From positions 62,001 through 126,000 of the forward strand of contig NC_090290.1 of NCBI RefSeq assembly GCF_037392515.1: DNA of 64,000 nucleotides, written 5' to 3'. A program made the translations under genes and the position numbers. Below, piece by piece: positions 1-12,380 of the stretch. The notes below the pieces were generated by a model that saw only the letters and a list, made by a program, of their open reading frames with translations, made no database searches and was not told the DNA's origin. The stretch is from Haliotis asinina (Eukaryota; Mollusca; Gastropoda; Lepetellida; Haliotidae). The first letter of the stretch is position 1. The number at the start of each line of letters is the position of its first letter.

Positions 1-3000
1 AGGAATCAACCAATCGGGAGTCTCAAGAACAGTCTCATAGCTGGGCTAACGTCTGTTGAATGGGTCGCATCCTCAGCCTCGCATGCCAGACCATGTCCAC
101 TGTAGCCGCCATAGTGCCCAAAGTAGTTTTCTCATAATTCTGAGATGTAGTTGTATGCCTTATAGCACCTGAGGTAACATGATGTAACTTGTGAACTTGC
201 GTACTACGTCAGAATAATAAAGCGGGTGATTGGAACTACTCGCATGTCGTGTGTGTCCCTGGGCAGACATGGATCCCAAGAAGATACTGCAATGGCGACG
301 AGGATGGGATGCGTCGTAATGCCTCAAGGGAAGGTGATATACAAGCGACATGAACTATGTTAGTGATACAAACTCTCATTAATTGGTGGAACTTTTGAAC
401 AGAACTTTGTGTGAGAACTTTTGCACTCATGAAGACGCCATTTATTCTCGTGCATCACATGTATCTCGCCTGTCAGTGTCACGACTCGCAGTATGTCGCA
501 AGTTTCATCTACAGTTGTCTACACCATTTCAACAACATGTTTTCAATGTGAATATTTATCATATTTGTCATCATGAACTGGGTATTGAGAACATTCTCCA
601 TATTTTGTTTAGTCGAACTTGCCTTGACATTAATAAACTTTGACTTTGCCAAACTGTGTAAACAGTGTGTATCCAATATGGCTGAACCTGAACTTGTCGC
701 AGCACCTGTGAACTTAAACGTACATTTATGTCCCCTGCCAGCTCTAAATATGAATTCCACTGATATGAGTAATGAATTTACTGTTTGGATGGAATCTTCC
801 TTATTTATGAGGTTGCCAGTGGTCTAGAAACACAAGAGGATAAGGTTTGAAGGGCAACATTGTTGCACTGTTTAGGTACTCCATGTCAGAGAATTTTTCT
901 TACATTGCCTGGTCAAAAGGACACTTATGATACTGCTAAAACTGTTTTGAGTGCATACTTCAATCCAAAAAGAAATGTAGTGGCAGAACTTTACAGATTT
1001 CGTTCTAGAGCACAAGGGTCAGATGAGAGTATTGATAATTATGTTACTGACTTGAGAGAAGTTGCCAAAACTTGTAATTTTGGTGCTTTGCTTGATGAAA
1101 TGATCAGAGATCAGATTGTTGAGAAATGTGCATCGAAACACCTCTATGAGAAACTTCTGTTGAAGTATGATTTAACTTTGGATTCTGCTCTTAAGGTTGC
1201 GAGACTTTATGATATGGCCATTTGCAGGAATTTCTGTTAAAGTTGATGTTAGCTTTACTCAGTCTGGTAATCAGTCTTATAGCCAGTGTTACAGATGTGG
1301 TTTTTCAGATCACAAGGCTTCTGAATGTGGTGCTATTAATGCCAGCTGTCTGTTCTGTAAAAAGAAGTGTCATCTGGCTAGAGTATGTAAAGCTAGACAG
1401 TCAGCTGGTAGTTCAACTCCAGGTAGTAGGTCTAGTTATACATCAAGGTTTCAGTTAGGTAAGTCAGATATTGATAAGCAAGCTTATTCAAAGCAGAAGC
1501 CTGGTAAAAAGAAAAAAGAAGGTGGTAAGGTTAAATTTCAGGCAACAGAATGATAAGCAGAAATTGAATGCAGTATTGATTGATGAAACATCTGAATCAG
1601 ATTCATTTTCAGAAGAGGCTGAGTTTGTGTATTACTTTGATTCAGATCTGTGTACTTCTGTGAATGTCAATGGTAGAGATTTGGAGATGTTCTTAGATTC
1701 AGGTTCATATAGGAACATAATTTCAGAGGTGACTTATGATAGATATTTCAAACATTTCCCACTTTCTCCTACAGCTAAACATTTTAAAGCCTATGGTCAG
1801 AAGCAGCCTATGGTATGTCTTGGTTATTTTGATGTTTTTCTGAAAGTTGGTGATAATCAAGTTGAAGATAAGATTTATGTCATGTGTGGTGATAAAGTAT
1901 CATTGCTTGGAAGGAAGTCTAGTCTTGAGTTGTCTTTGCTTCAGATTAACGTAAACAAGGTTACTTCTTCAACAAATCTCGATCACTTTTTGGATGAATT
2001 TTCAGATGTATTTGATGGCTTGGGTCAAATTAAAGATTTTACTCATACGATTAAGGTTAATGAATCAGTCCCACCAGTTACACAACCGCTTCGTAGGTTA
2101 CCCTATTCTATGGTGGAAGCAGTCAGTTCTTAGTTAGATAGAATGATTGATGATGATATCATTGAAGAAGTACATCATGCTACACCTTGGGTTTCAAATA
2201 TACATTGTGTTCCGAAACCAAATACTTCTGAGATTAGAGTTTGTTGTGATTTACGTGAGGTCAACAAGGCTGTTGTTTGTGAGAGGTTTCCTATTTTTAC
2301 TGCAGATGATACACTCTATGCTGAGATCAGCCAAGCTTGATTATAAATGGGGATTTTGGCAGATTTTAGTGGCAGAAGAATCAAGAGATTTGACAAGTTT
2401 TGTTACACACAGAGGTATCTGTAGATTCAAGTCTCCTTTTTGGTTTGAATTCAGCTTCTGAAGCATATCAAAAGGCTATGAACTATGTTTTCCGTGATAT
2501 TACAGGTTTGGAGAAATATATTGATGACTTTATTTGTTATGCAGATTCTCTTGAAGAACTTGAAAATTTGCTCAGAAAAGTTTTTAAAAGATGTAGAGAG
2601 TACAATTTAAAGCTCAACAAGGACAAGTGTAAACTTGGTATGACAGAGATAGAGGTTTTAGGACTTGTGGTTTCTTCTGAAGGTGTCAGACCTAATCCAA
2701 AGAAGGTGGTCCGTGGAACATTTCCACAAGTATCTTTGGGGAAGGAAGTTTATTTTACAAACAGATCACCGTCCGTTGATTCACATGCTAACTCAAGAGA
2801 AAACAGTTCAGTTACCCCCTAGAATTCAAAGATTTGCATGGAAGTTAAATGGATGTGATTTCCAAATTAGACATATTGCTGGCAAATCTAATATTGCAGA
2901 TTTCTTCTCAAGAAAATCATTATCATCCAAGAATTGTGATAATGTGGCTGACTATTATATCAGATCTGTGGTTGACACATGTGTACTTAGACATTGATTC

Positions 3001-4505
3001 AATTACAATAGATGAAATTAGGAATTGTTCATCCAAAGATGGAGAAATTCTGAAAGTATTAAGTGCTATAAACTTGGATGATTGGAGTGATGTGTCGGTG
3101 GAATATCTGAAGTTCAAGAATGAACTCTCAACATATGACTCAATTCTTTTGAGAGGAGAGAGAATAGTGATTCCTCGATCACTAAGGTCGAGAGTTTTGA
3201 GTATAGCTCATGAGACACATCAAGGCATAGTACATACTAAACAATTCCTTCGTACAAGATTCTATTGGCCAAAGATGGATTTTGATGTGGAACAACTTGT
3301 TAACAAGTGTGCTACCTGTGTTCTGAATCAACCTTTAAGAAATGACACTACATTACAACCTGTAGATCCAGCACTAAGACCTTGGTCGAAAGTTGGTATA
3401 GACATCGTTGGACCTATTGACTCAGCCTACGTGTTAATGTTGATAGATTACTTTTCTTCATACCCATTTGTAGTGGTGATTAAAGACATTACATCAAGTG
3501 CTATCATTGAAGTTTTGGAAAGAATATTTTCTGAAAATGGTTTCCAAGAGAGTATAGTTTCAGATAATGGTCGCCAATTTGTGAGTGTACAGTTTGTGAA
3601 ATATTTGAGAATGGCATTGGGATTAAACATATCCATTCCTCACCATATTTTCCCAAGAGCAATGGAAAGATCGAACGCTTTCATAGATTCTTGAAGAATG
3701 CATTCTGTTCTGCAGCAACTGATGGGAATGACTGGAAACGACAGTTACCCAGAATTCTACAAATGTATAGAGCTACTCCACATCGAGCTACTGGTGAAAC
3801 TCCAGCTATGTTATTGCTTCATAGGAACATTAAAACTAAGTATCCAATCCTGTACTCCTCAAAACCTGATCCATTATTATCAAGAAAACTCTGTTATGCA
3901 GACAAGCTGAAGACATAAGCAGATGTGAAGAACAGTGTGAAACATCATATGTTTAGTGTTGGTGATCTGGTGTACATTGCTAATTTTGTGCGTGGTAAGT
4001 TAACTCCAACGTACAAACCTGTAAAATATGTGATCATCAACAAGAAACAACGTGATACATTCCAGGTTGTGAACTGTGATGCAGGTGTTATCAGTGTAAG
4101 AAATGCTAAATTTCTTAGACATGCTCCATGTGAGGATCCAGTGAACTTTGATAATGTTCCAACGTACAAACCTGTAAAATATGTGATCATCAACAAGAAA
4201 CAACGTGATACATTCCAGGTTGTGAACTGTGATACAGGTGTTATCAGTGTAAGAAATGCTAAATTTCTTAGACATGCTCCATGTGAGGATCCAGTGAACT
4301 TTGATAATGTTGAGATTCCTGAAGATATGATTCCGAGAAACTTAGTATCAGACAGAACTGAGTCACAAGTACAAGCAACTTCACTGCCAACAGAGAACTT
4401 TAGTGTTCAACAGGATAACTTGTGTACTGATCCAGCTGTAGATATGAATACTAATGTGACTGAAACTGAAGAAGAAAATGAACTGAGTGGATCTGCTACA
4501 ACCAT
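1..4505 (+). mobile_element. Ty3/gypsy LTR retrotransposon, broken fossil
   Basis: Parts appear in normal gypsy order. An LTR-like 5' end has AATAAA near 216-221, followed by a primer-site-like stretch starting TGG near 293. Gag-like coding lies at about 860-1550 and ends in a CCHC knuckle (CYRCGFSDHKASEC) with a second cysteine cluster. An aspartic protease with the FLDSGS motif is near 1690. Reverse transcriptase follows at about 2140-2700 (YIDD near 2516), then an RNase H piece, an integrase HHCC finger near 3220-3330 and an integrase core to about 3900. A C-terminal tail runs to about 4500. The reading is broken in several places, roughly half a dozen or more, so it is a fossil of moderate age. 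No matching 3' LTR is visible; the DIRS-like sequence begins where it should lie. Confidence 0.85.
4006..4311. repeat. 153-bp in-phase tandem duplication in the gypsy tail
   Basis: A 153-bp unit (51 codons) occurs twice head to tail, with the second copy starting near 4159. I see essentially one difference between copies (GATGCAGG versus GATACAGG). The duplication is therefore much younger than the element that carries it. Confidence 0.9.
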
Positions 4506-5940
4506 AGCCGGTGCAACCCCATGATGGCCCCCATCATCTGGCTGGCACAGCACCTAATGCTGCTCCAGATAGAGTGCATGTCTGTAAGCTGCCGGCCCAA
4601 CACTGCCGACTGCCCCTGCAAAGCAGAGAGGTAGACCACAACTCGCAGCATGTGGGCCGCATACCTATACAACTCCTCGAAGGAGTGATAAGCGGACCTC
4701 AGCACCGGAGCGGCTATGGAGAACGGAGGCAGCCGCCGGCCCTGACAGGCCGAAGCCGAGGAAGAGGAGGAGGAACCCCCAGGGTGACCGAGGCGTAAAC
4801 GCACCCTTCCACCACTGGCGGTTCGAACTGCGAATCCTCCTCTAACTGATACTGGCGGCTAATCTCCGGAAGATCGAAACGCAACCAGGTACCCGAGAGG
4901 AGGGGATTCACTATATCCCGACCAGCGACGGAAGCATGCGTAACCTCGCCTCGGCGACCTTAGTAATCTCTTCTTGCTCCTCGGACAGGGATCTCTCGCC
5001 ATAAAGCGAACCTGCCGAGGGCGTTACCGAAACCGAACATGAGGGAACAGAGGGACTGAGAAGAGCCGAGACACTTGGCCCACCCCTGCCGGAGCCTGAA
5101 CTAGGTCGCCTGGGCACCTGAAAAGAGCTCCCTACTGGAGGAGTAACTCGACAGCCCAGGGATAGGATGGGGTGCCGATGCCCCCAGCGGCTGGGCAGCA
5201 CCAGGCTGGCTGCCCACTGTGACACTAGGCGTGCTCATGACCGAAGTCGAGCTGCCGACACCGGGCGTCGTTGCCCCGCTTGCCCCGCGGGCCAAGCTTT
5301 GGCCGACTGTCCTAGGCAAGTCCGTCTGTGTGCCCGAAGCACAGGACGACTGCCCTGAGGGAGGAGCGTCCTCTGGACCCAAGCCCGGGCTGTGGCCTCC
5401 CTCAAATGAACCACCATGCACTCCCAATGATGATCGGGCGTCGAGCTCCTTACGGAAGCCCGACAACACTGAATCGATCATAGATTGGACAGAAGACATT
5501 TGCTGCTGGAACAAGGCGTTAGTTGATTCAAAAGATATTAACGGTGCTTGTGAAGCAGGGGGTGGTGCAGGGGATACAGCAGCAGGCGAAGGGGAAGGGT
5601 CCCTAGCAACCCTGGCCTTCTTGGCTGACCCCTCCAAGGAGGAAGCTGCACTCTTTTTCTTATGCGAGCTCTTAGAAGGAGGATCCTGCGCCCAAATATC
5701 CACCCCTGCCTTAAGCAGATTTTAGTGGAACAAAAAGTCTGCGTGGCAGGACTTTCTAGTTTGGGGAGTAAATACCGCACATACGTCACATGTTTGGTCA
5801 TCATGGTGACACTCGACAAGACACCTCAAGCATGCATCATGGAGGTCTTTGGTGGGAATGGATGATTTGCATGTTGAGCATGATTTAAACTGCAAAACAA
5901 CAAATAACCCCTCTAGTGTTGTGTAATGTAATAATGATGA
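4505..5940 (-). mobile_element. DIRS-like ORF1 (gag-like) fragment, fossil
   Basis: Read on the minus strand, this GC-rich block starts with a cysteine-rich segment near 5890-5740 (CSTC, then HDACLRCL, then CDVC). A long Ser/Pro/Ala-rich low-complexity region follows, with a short helix-prone stretch near 5530-5480. This layout matches the first ORF of DIRS-type tyrosine-recombinase retroelements as I know them. No reverse transcriptase or recombinase follows. The fragment is broken, and its composition is far more GC-rich than the AT-rich gypsy next to it. Family assignment is an inference from the Cys/His pattern. Confidence 0.45.
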
Positions 5941-5948
5941 AACAAAAC

Positions 5949-6089
5949 ACGCATGGGCGCAAAGCTAACTAACTAGTACTACTATGTCCTCCATCTTGCC
6001 AGCCACGTGGCTAACCGACAGGGACAGGAAAAGTTACAACATTTTAGACAAGTACACTGTAAAAAATGATTCCTAGAGCGCCCATGCGT
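5949..6089. repeat. 12-bp inverted repeat pair
   Basis: ACGCATGGGCGC at 5949-5960 is the exact reverse complement of GCGCCCATGCGT at 6078-6089. It lies just beyond the DIRS-like fragment and could be a remnant of a terminal or internal inverted repeat, or of an unrelated small element. Confidence 0.5.
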
Positions 6090-6600
6090 CTAATAAATAA
6101 ACCATACATACAGTTTGACTCTCTGAGGTACTCATCTTTGAACTTGCCTTTGCTAAGTATGTAAGAACGTCTGAGCACGTCCGGACATGCGGGCGACAGA
6201 AAAGGAAGTGTTTGGCTTGAGGCTATAGCCTAAGGGTTACCTGCTATTGGCTGTCACGGGGCCAGGGGCCCTGTAGGGGTGGTCTCACAAGACAAGAATG
6301 ATGTTTTTTGTTTTGTACATATTTTTATTTCAAAAATATGGTTACAACTGTCGCAAGAATTTAAGGAACATTTAAATGCTTATAAGTACCCCAAGGAGGA
6401 TCTCTATGGAAAAGAATGGATAGTTCACCCCTACCATGCTTCCAGGATAGAAAATGGAGTTTCATGAATAAAACGCTCTTATTCTGCGGAAGCGACGTTG
6501 TGGTTGAAGTGACAATATTATTGTAAGTAATATTATATTGACTATCTTCCAAGAGTTAAATTGTTATGTTATAAGCAATGTCATGTAAAATCCTATTGTC
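6090..6600. other. Spacer, no gene seen
   Basis: AT-rich sequence with only short open frames and no recognisable domain, RNA gene or repeat. Confidence 0.5.
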
Positions 6601-6607
6601 CATAAAT

Positions 6608-6824
6608 AAAATACATATTTTACTACCAGTAGAAAGTAATTTTGATTTTGTAGTTGGTGAAAACAAAATTAAATAGCATTCATCCTCAGACAGGGCGCCG
6701 CCATTTTTCAAATCGTGAAGTCACGGACCAAAGTCCGTTTGAATTAATGAGATTATAGTTTGTTTTCGTCAAGTTAGAAAATCAAAACTACTTTCTACTA
6801 GTACTAGTAGTTAAATATGTATTT
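6608..6824. mobile_element. Foldback MITE-like element
   Basis: Two arms of about 75-80 bp (about 6608-6685 and 6746-6824) are imperfect reverse complements. They share AAATACATATTT, TAGAAAGTA and TTTTGATTTT in the same order. The central loop holds a short palindrome, ACGGACCAAAGTCCGT. There is no coding capacity. This is the form of a small non-autonomous hairpin transposon. I could not identify a target duplication or a superfamily. Confidence 0.6.
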
Positions 6825-6829
6825 GAATC

Positions 6830-8490
6830 ATGTCCGAAAGGAGTTTGCATGACACAGCCTGTAACATAAGCGAGGTCGGGGCGAAGTGAAAATACTGCAC
6901 AATAAATTTCTTCACTTGCTAAATTTACTTGGTTTGTAAATGTTCACTCACCAGTTTGTAGACACTTGTCAGTATATGTCTTTATATTTGGCCTCATAAA
7001 CTTAATTACTTTATAATCATACATGTATGCATTTTGAAACTTAATAAAAAGAAGCGATCTGCGAATGTGTAACAGGAATGTAATATCTGGAGATTTTATA
7101 GTCCGTATATATGAATCATAATTCGCACACATGCCCTAGTGTATGTCGTCTGTATCATTACACTTCATAATGAAAACAATGATTCTGTTGAAAGCTACGA
7201 CAACGTAATAAAAACAAAATGCAAATATTAAATTAAAACAAATTAAAGTTATAGGAGCAAAGTCAGGCTATTACTGTGTTCAGGAATATATCCATCAATA
7301 TCCACAAAAACTATCTGGTCGAAAATAAGACATGAGCGCAAATAATGACCTACTTGTACATCAACTGTTTCTTTATATTACTAAAGTGTTTATGTTGCTC
7401 CAAAACCACAACATCTATCTAAACTCACTCACTAACTTTCGTTTCTGGAATGCAACTCTCTCGGTCTCTGTCCCCAGTTTACATTTCGGCTGCTGTGTTT
7501 TTTAGAATGTTGAAAGGAATGCCCAATATATAGCATCCATATAAAGTTTTGCCTGTTTGTATCCATATTTCGCCAGCACTGTGGTGTTTCATAGCACCTC
7601 TTCAAAAATGTAATGAACACACATGACGGTGCGTGGTGGGTTCACAAAATCCACACGATGACAATAAGCAATCTATGCCCTTCTTCATGTCAAATAGAAT
7701 TTTTCAGGAAATGTACACTCATGTTGTTTACACAACTGGTTAATCATCAAAACTCGAAGTGCAGTCGCCAGTTTCCAGTACATAACCACAACAATGCTTT
7801 GTTCAAAATATTGCGCTTCGTGTGACTTTCAACTCGATGGCATATACACTACTGAAATGTAAACACACAGAGCAGACTCTCGGGTATGATGTCACACCCA
7901 CAGATGTCAGAACGCTAAAAGCAAAAATATGCATATGGATGGGTGGGGCTGAAGTGTTTTTTGTTTTGGAGCATATTTATGATTTCTAGGACTTTTTTTC
8001 ATAAGTGAATGGTGCAGATGTGGTATATTTTTATGTTTGAATGAATGTAATAAAAACGCAGGGTCATGAACCTTTTTAAAAATCCTTTAAAAATACACAT
8101 CTCCTCTCAGCCTAATACAACTGTAACCATATCAACTTTGCTATAATCCTAGTTTATATATGAAGATAATTATTTTGTGGAAATACATGGGATAATCCAC
8201 AAAAATTCAAATCTCTTGAAAAAATTATACATATTCTGAAACCTAACCTAAAAGTCATAATATAATTCAACCAGATAAAATACTGCAGCTGTATAAGACT
8301 TGACCTGAAAATTGTGCATTGAACACCACTTACTTGTTCACAGATCAAGGCGAACTTGAGCTCGCCTTTCCCAGGATTGGATGAAATCATTCGGGAACAC
8401 CATTGACGCCTTTTTCTTCATCTGTCTGACAAGTATTACTGGCTTTTCGAGATTTTGGAATGTTCACTTATATTTCTTTTTTAGCTGAAA
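6830..8490. other. Spacer, no gene seen
   Basis: AT-rich sequence with short random open frames. I see no domain, splice-consistent exon set or repeat array. Confidence 0.5.
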
Positions 8491-8494
8491 TTGT

Positions 8495-9070
8495 AACTTC
8501 TGGAGTCAGAGGATTCTGACAGGCTGTAATTTGATCTGCATGTCTCCTCCACACTGTTTTAGGAGCTACCTGCACCTCATATGACACTTTACTAGTTCTT
8601 ACCACACTACTGGGTACTCACTTTTCTCCCTCCCGATAGTTCAAGGGTAGAAGTCTGCCGGTTCAATCTCGAACTTCTCTGTATGCATGTTGCTTTTACC
8701 TCTGTCAACAATCTGCCTCAGCTGAGCATCTGCAATGATTGATGGCTTTATCACGTCAAGTCTTGACTGTAGATGACACCCCATCATAGCTACTGCGCTG
8801 ATTCTTATCTTGTTGCACGAGATATGTTTTGATTAGAATGGTATACATCATCTGCTGCAAACTGAAATCTTTGTTCTGAGTTCTGAGACCTTGTTTCAGT
8901 GTTTGTACAAACCTTTAAGCTAATCTAAGCCTGGCAGAATGGTTTTGTCGCTGATGTGATATGTTTGATTCCATTTATTCCTATGAAAATCTTGAACTCG
9001 TCAGCAATGAATTGAGGGCCATTATCACTAAGAATTGCTCTGGCAACCAACACTTGCTGAACATATACAT
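8495..9070 (-). mobile_element. Ty3/gypsy integrase 3' fragment, fossil
   Basis: Minus-strand translation gives an integrase core piece (ILSDNGPQFIADEFK) and downstream an integrase C-terminal segment (VSYEVQVAP, then WRRHADQIT). This is typical of the K02A2.6-like gypsy group. The piece is heavily degenerate and has no LTR or other pol domain beside it, so it is an old relic. Confidence 0.7.
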
Positions 9071-9916
9071 GCAAAACCTCAATGGTTTAGACACTCTCCA
9101 AGACAATCGCTGTGTAGATACAAGAACAAAAAGATTCGATACTTGCATCAGAGTTTATTATATCTGTGTCTGGTTAAGCTGCAGAAAAGAAATTAAATGT
9201 TTCCTTTTCAAAAAAGTATCAAGGTTGGTAGGACTTTAAAAAAAAATTTGATTGAAAACAAGTGACGAGGGAGGAACTCATTTGTTTCTGTCACAAACAG
9301 AGATTGGGAAGTTTAGCACATGTAAATGGGTTGTAGATTCAGCCACATTCATTCTTACAGACACTAATTCTTATAGTGAACAAATGGATGATCAGGATGT
9401 GGCCAAGTCAAAATTATATTTTCTAAATGTTAATAAAAAATTGTTACACACACAAATAGAAGTGCTTCATTGACCGCAGGCAGGTGTCAATATTCCTGTA
9501 TTTTCAGTTCCTGGGTGTGGCTGTCCAGTGTGCTCAGATCTGTTGGATGCCGACTTCCACGTTGGTTCAATGGTTCAATGCCCACGATTGCCGAAGTGGT
9601 TCCAGACTTCTGATCTGAACAGACTTCTGGTCTGAACTGGTGACCTTCCACCCACGTTGTTGTAAAGTAGTCCATGAACACTTGATCTTTGGGATCCCAG
9701 AGCAGAACTTTAAACAGTCCAATGTTTCTTCACTAAAGTTCAGGTCAGATCAGACAGGTCTGATTGAGGGATGTAACATTTCTACACAAGGCAGGAAGTG
9801 TAGATATTAGGTGTACAGTACAGTCGCCTTCATGCTGACCAAATATATTTGAAAAAATGTTTGAAAAAAGTTATGCCAAAGGATGACAGAGTAGCTCTGA
9901 AGCTCTGAGTCTTTTA

Positions 9917-10181
9917 CACCTGTGAAGGTCCCGGGGTAGAATAGGCCTTCAGCAACCCATGCTTGCCATTAAAGGCGACTCAGCTTGTCGTAAGAGGCGA
10001 CTAACGGGATCAGGTGGTCAGGCAAACTGACTTGGTTGACACATGTCATCGGTTCCCAATTACACAGATCGATGCTCATGTTGTTGATCACTGGATTGTC
10101 TGGTCCAGACTCGATTATTTACAGACCAAAGCCATATAGCTGGAATATTGCTGAGTGCGGCGTAAAACTAAAACTCACTCA
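9917..10181 (+). mobile_element. tRNA-related SINE with 14-bp target duplication
   Basis: The body starts near CACCTGTGAAGGTCCCGG and ends GCGGCGTAAAACTAAAACTC followed by a short ACTC run. The sequence matches a very common abalone SINE as I remember it. It is flanked by a perfect 14-bp direct repeat, CTCTGAGTCTTTTA, at 9903-9916 and 10182-10195, the mark of LINE-assisted insertion. The intact flanks point to a fairly recent insertion. It has no coding role. Confidence 0.85.
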
Positions 10182-10559
10182 CTCTGAGTCTTTTAGGGGA
10201 ATCTTGCAAGAAAACTGGAAATAGATTCACTATAGGTCTACCTTGGAAGAGAAACATAGAAGTTCTACCAAACAACTATATATAGGCAGTTAAACTATTG
10301 GTTTCACTTAAAAAGAATTTACTCGCAAACCCAAAGAAAGGTACACTGTATCAACTACATTGAGAATAACAGGGCAGAAGTTGCTGACAAACCATTGCAA
10401 AGTATTACAGTATATTACTTACCACTGTGTATACAGAAGGCTAGCACCCCTCAAAATTGAGGGTTGTATTTGACCCTTTGAAGGAGTATCACTAAACTCC
10501 TTCCTGTACAAAGGACCATCCTTACTGGGAGGTTTACTCGCCAGTCTGCCAAGATTAAG

Positions 10560-11345
10560 AGAGAAACCGTTCCTCTTCCAAGGAGATGTGTCAAAAATGT
10601 TTCTTCAGATATGCTTTCCTGAGTCGGACACTGATGTTCACAGAAATCTATGGAGAGGTCTGAATGTCACAGCTACCAACACCAACAGTCTGTCGCCTCA
10701 AGAGAGTAACCTTTGGAGAAAATCTTCACTGAATATGGCAAACTTTGTCATTCTGAGGATGGCTAAAGAACATAGAGACAGACATGCTGCAGATGTCCTC
10801 AAGAATGACCGACACATGGATGACATTATCCATTCAACGGATATCGGAGAAATTGCAGATAATCATATGAAAAGTGTTGATATCATACTTGCTATAGGAA
10901 ATTTCAAGATATAGAAATGGTACAGTAACTCAAAAGCAGAAAAGACAATTTATGAGAGTGAATTGTGAGATATAACGGACATTTTAATCCCTGGGAGTAC
11001 AGACGATAAGCTGAAAACACTTGGAGCATTTTAGAATAGAAGGAGTGCCACAATATGCTTCAGAGTAGACATAAAATATGAGAAAAAGCTGACAAAAAGA
11101 GTTGTTTTTGTCACAAATCTATAATCCTCTGGGACTAGCAACAGCCAGAACCATCAGAGCTCGATCACAATTCTCATAGCTTCTGGAAGATGCAAGGCTT
11201 ACAGTAGGATGAATCACAATGTGATGTAATCTATTTCAAGACTTAGAAAACTTGAACGACATCCAGTTTGACAGATGCTTGAAACCTCATGATGCGACTG
11301 GGATCCCTGAGCTTCATTTATTGTGTGATAGTATATGGAACATGC
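10560..11345 (+). mobile_element. BEL/Pao retroelement pol fragment, fossil
   Basis: The translation contains a BEL/Pao-like reverse transcriptase start (GDVSKMFLQICFPE near 10580-10625 and a TDVHRNLWRG motif). A degraded YVDD-type box appears as HMDDIIHS near 10815, and a later segment contains YNPLGLATARTIRA. These motifs are in family order. It has many breaks and no LTRs nearby, so it is old. Confidence 0.75.
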
Positions 11346-12380
11346 ACTTGTGTGTTGTGACCAACGTCACAGGAACCCAGCATCAAACTTTCAGCAGCAA
11401 AGGCACGCGTTTCACCGTTGAAACAGACAACTATGGATTGACTCACAAATTGTCTTGCACTGGCTGTATTCTGATTCAACATCCAAGAAAGCATTTGTAG
11501 GAGTTATAATTGCAGAAATTCAGCCAAAGTAGGATTGTAGCGTTTGTACTCTAAAATCACAATCTGAATCTGAATCATGTTTCATTATTAGATTGAAGTA
11601 CATTCGGATTTGGCATTTTGTATTGGACCAATTTAGATATGCATTGGCATGCACAGTCTGTACAAAGACAGAGTTTTTCAATAAAGACCTACACATGTGG
11701 AGAAGCAGCATGTCTTAAATGAGATTGAATAACTTGGGAAGTTACACATGGTACAATTGGTGTCAAGGTAAATTGACAGTACAGTTGCTTCTGTCAAACT
11801 GGCTGACATTGCGGGTATTCTTGTGTTTAACTGTTCTAAGACATCCAGTCTCGTGCCATAATGGCGGAGATCGTCGTGTGCATTCAAATTTTTGTTCCGA
11901 TGGAAAGGGAGTCAAGAATGCAGAGTAAAAAAAGGCTCTGTTACTTCATATGGCTGGAATGGAAGTGCAAGACATATTCTACGTCAGTATTCACAGATGA
12001 GGGTGATGTTTACAAAGCAAAAGTTTGCCTTGAATGAATATTTCTGACCATGTGTGAATGTACCATATGAGAAGCACGTTTTTTGAGCTTTGTGTCAGAC
12101 GAATGACAATTGTGAATTTAGAGATATTGCAGCTGTTGACGAATGAATTCGAGACCAGGTCATAGAGAATGTTCCTTACACAGGTTGAGAATGAAGTGGT
12201 TGGAAAAAAAGGGGGAGATTTAACATGAAACATTTTGGTGTTGATGGCTAGAGCGCCGGAGGAATCGGAAATACAAGCAAAGGCTATTGAAGGTGCAAGT
12301 GTCGTGAATGGTGTGAGAAGTTCAAACTGATGAGACAGCCGAAAGTCTGGGAACAAGGGAAACTCAAATGTGAATAAAAA
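11345..12380. other. Spacer, possibly decayed retroelement sequence
   Basis: No domain is recognisable. The last ~350 bases may be decayed gag sequence of the gypsy relic that follows, but I cannot support it residue by residue. Confidence 0.35.

Noticed and set aside
5219-5725. Plus-strand 168-codon ORF
   Set aside because: Shadow of the GC-rich DIRS-like minus-strand frame; it shows no domain.
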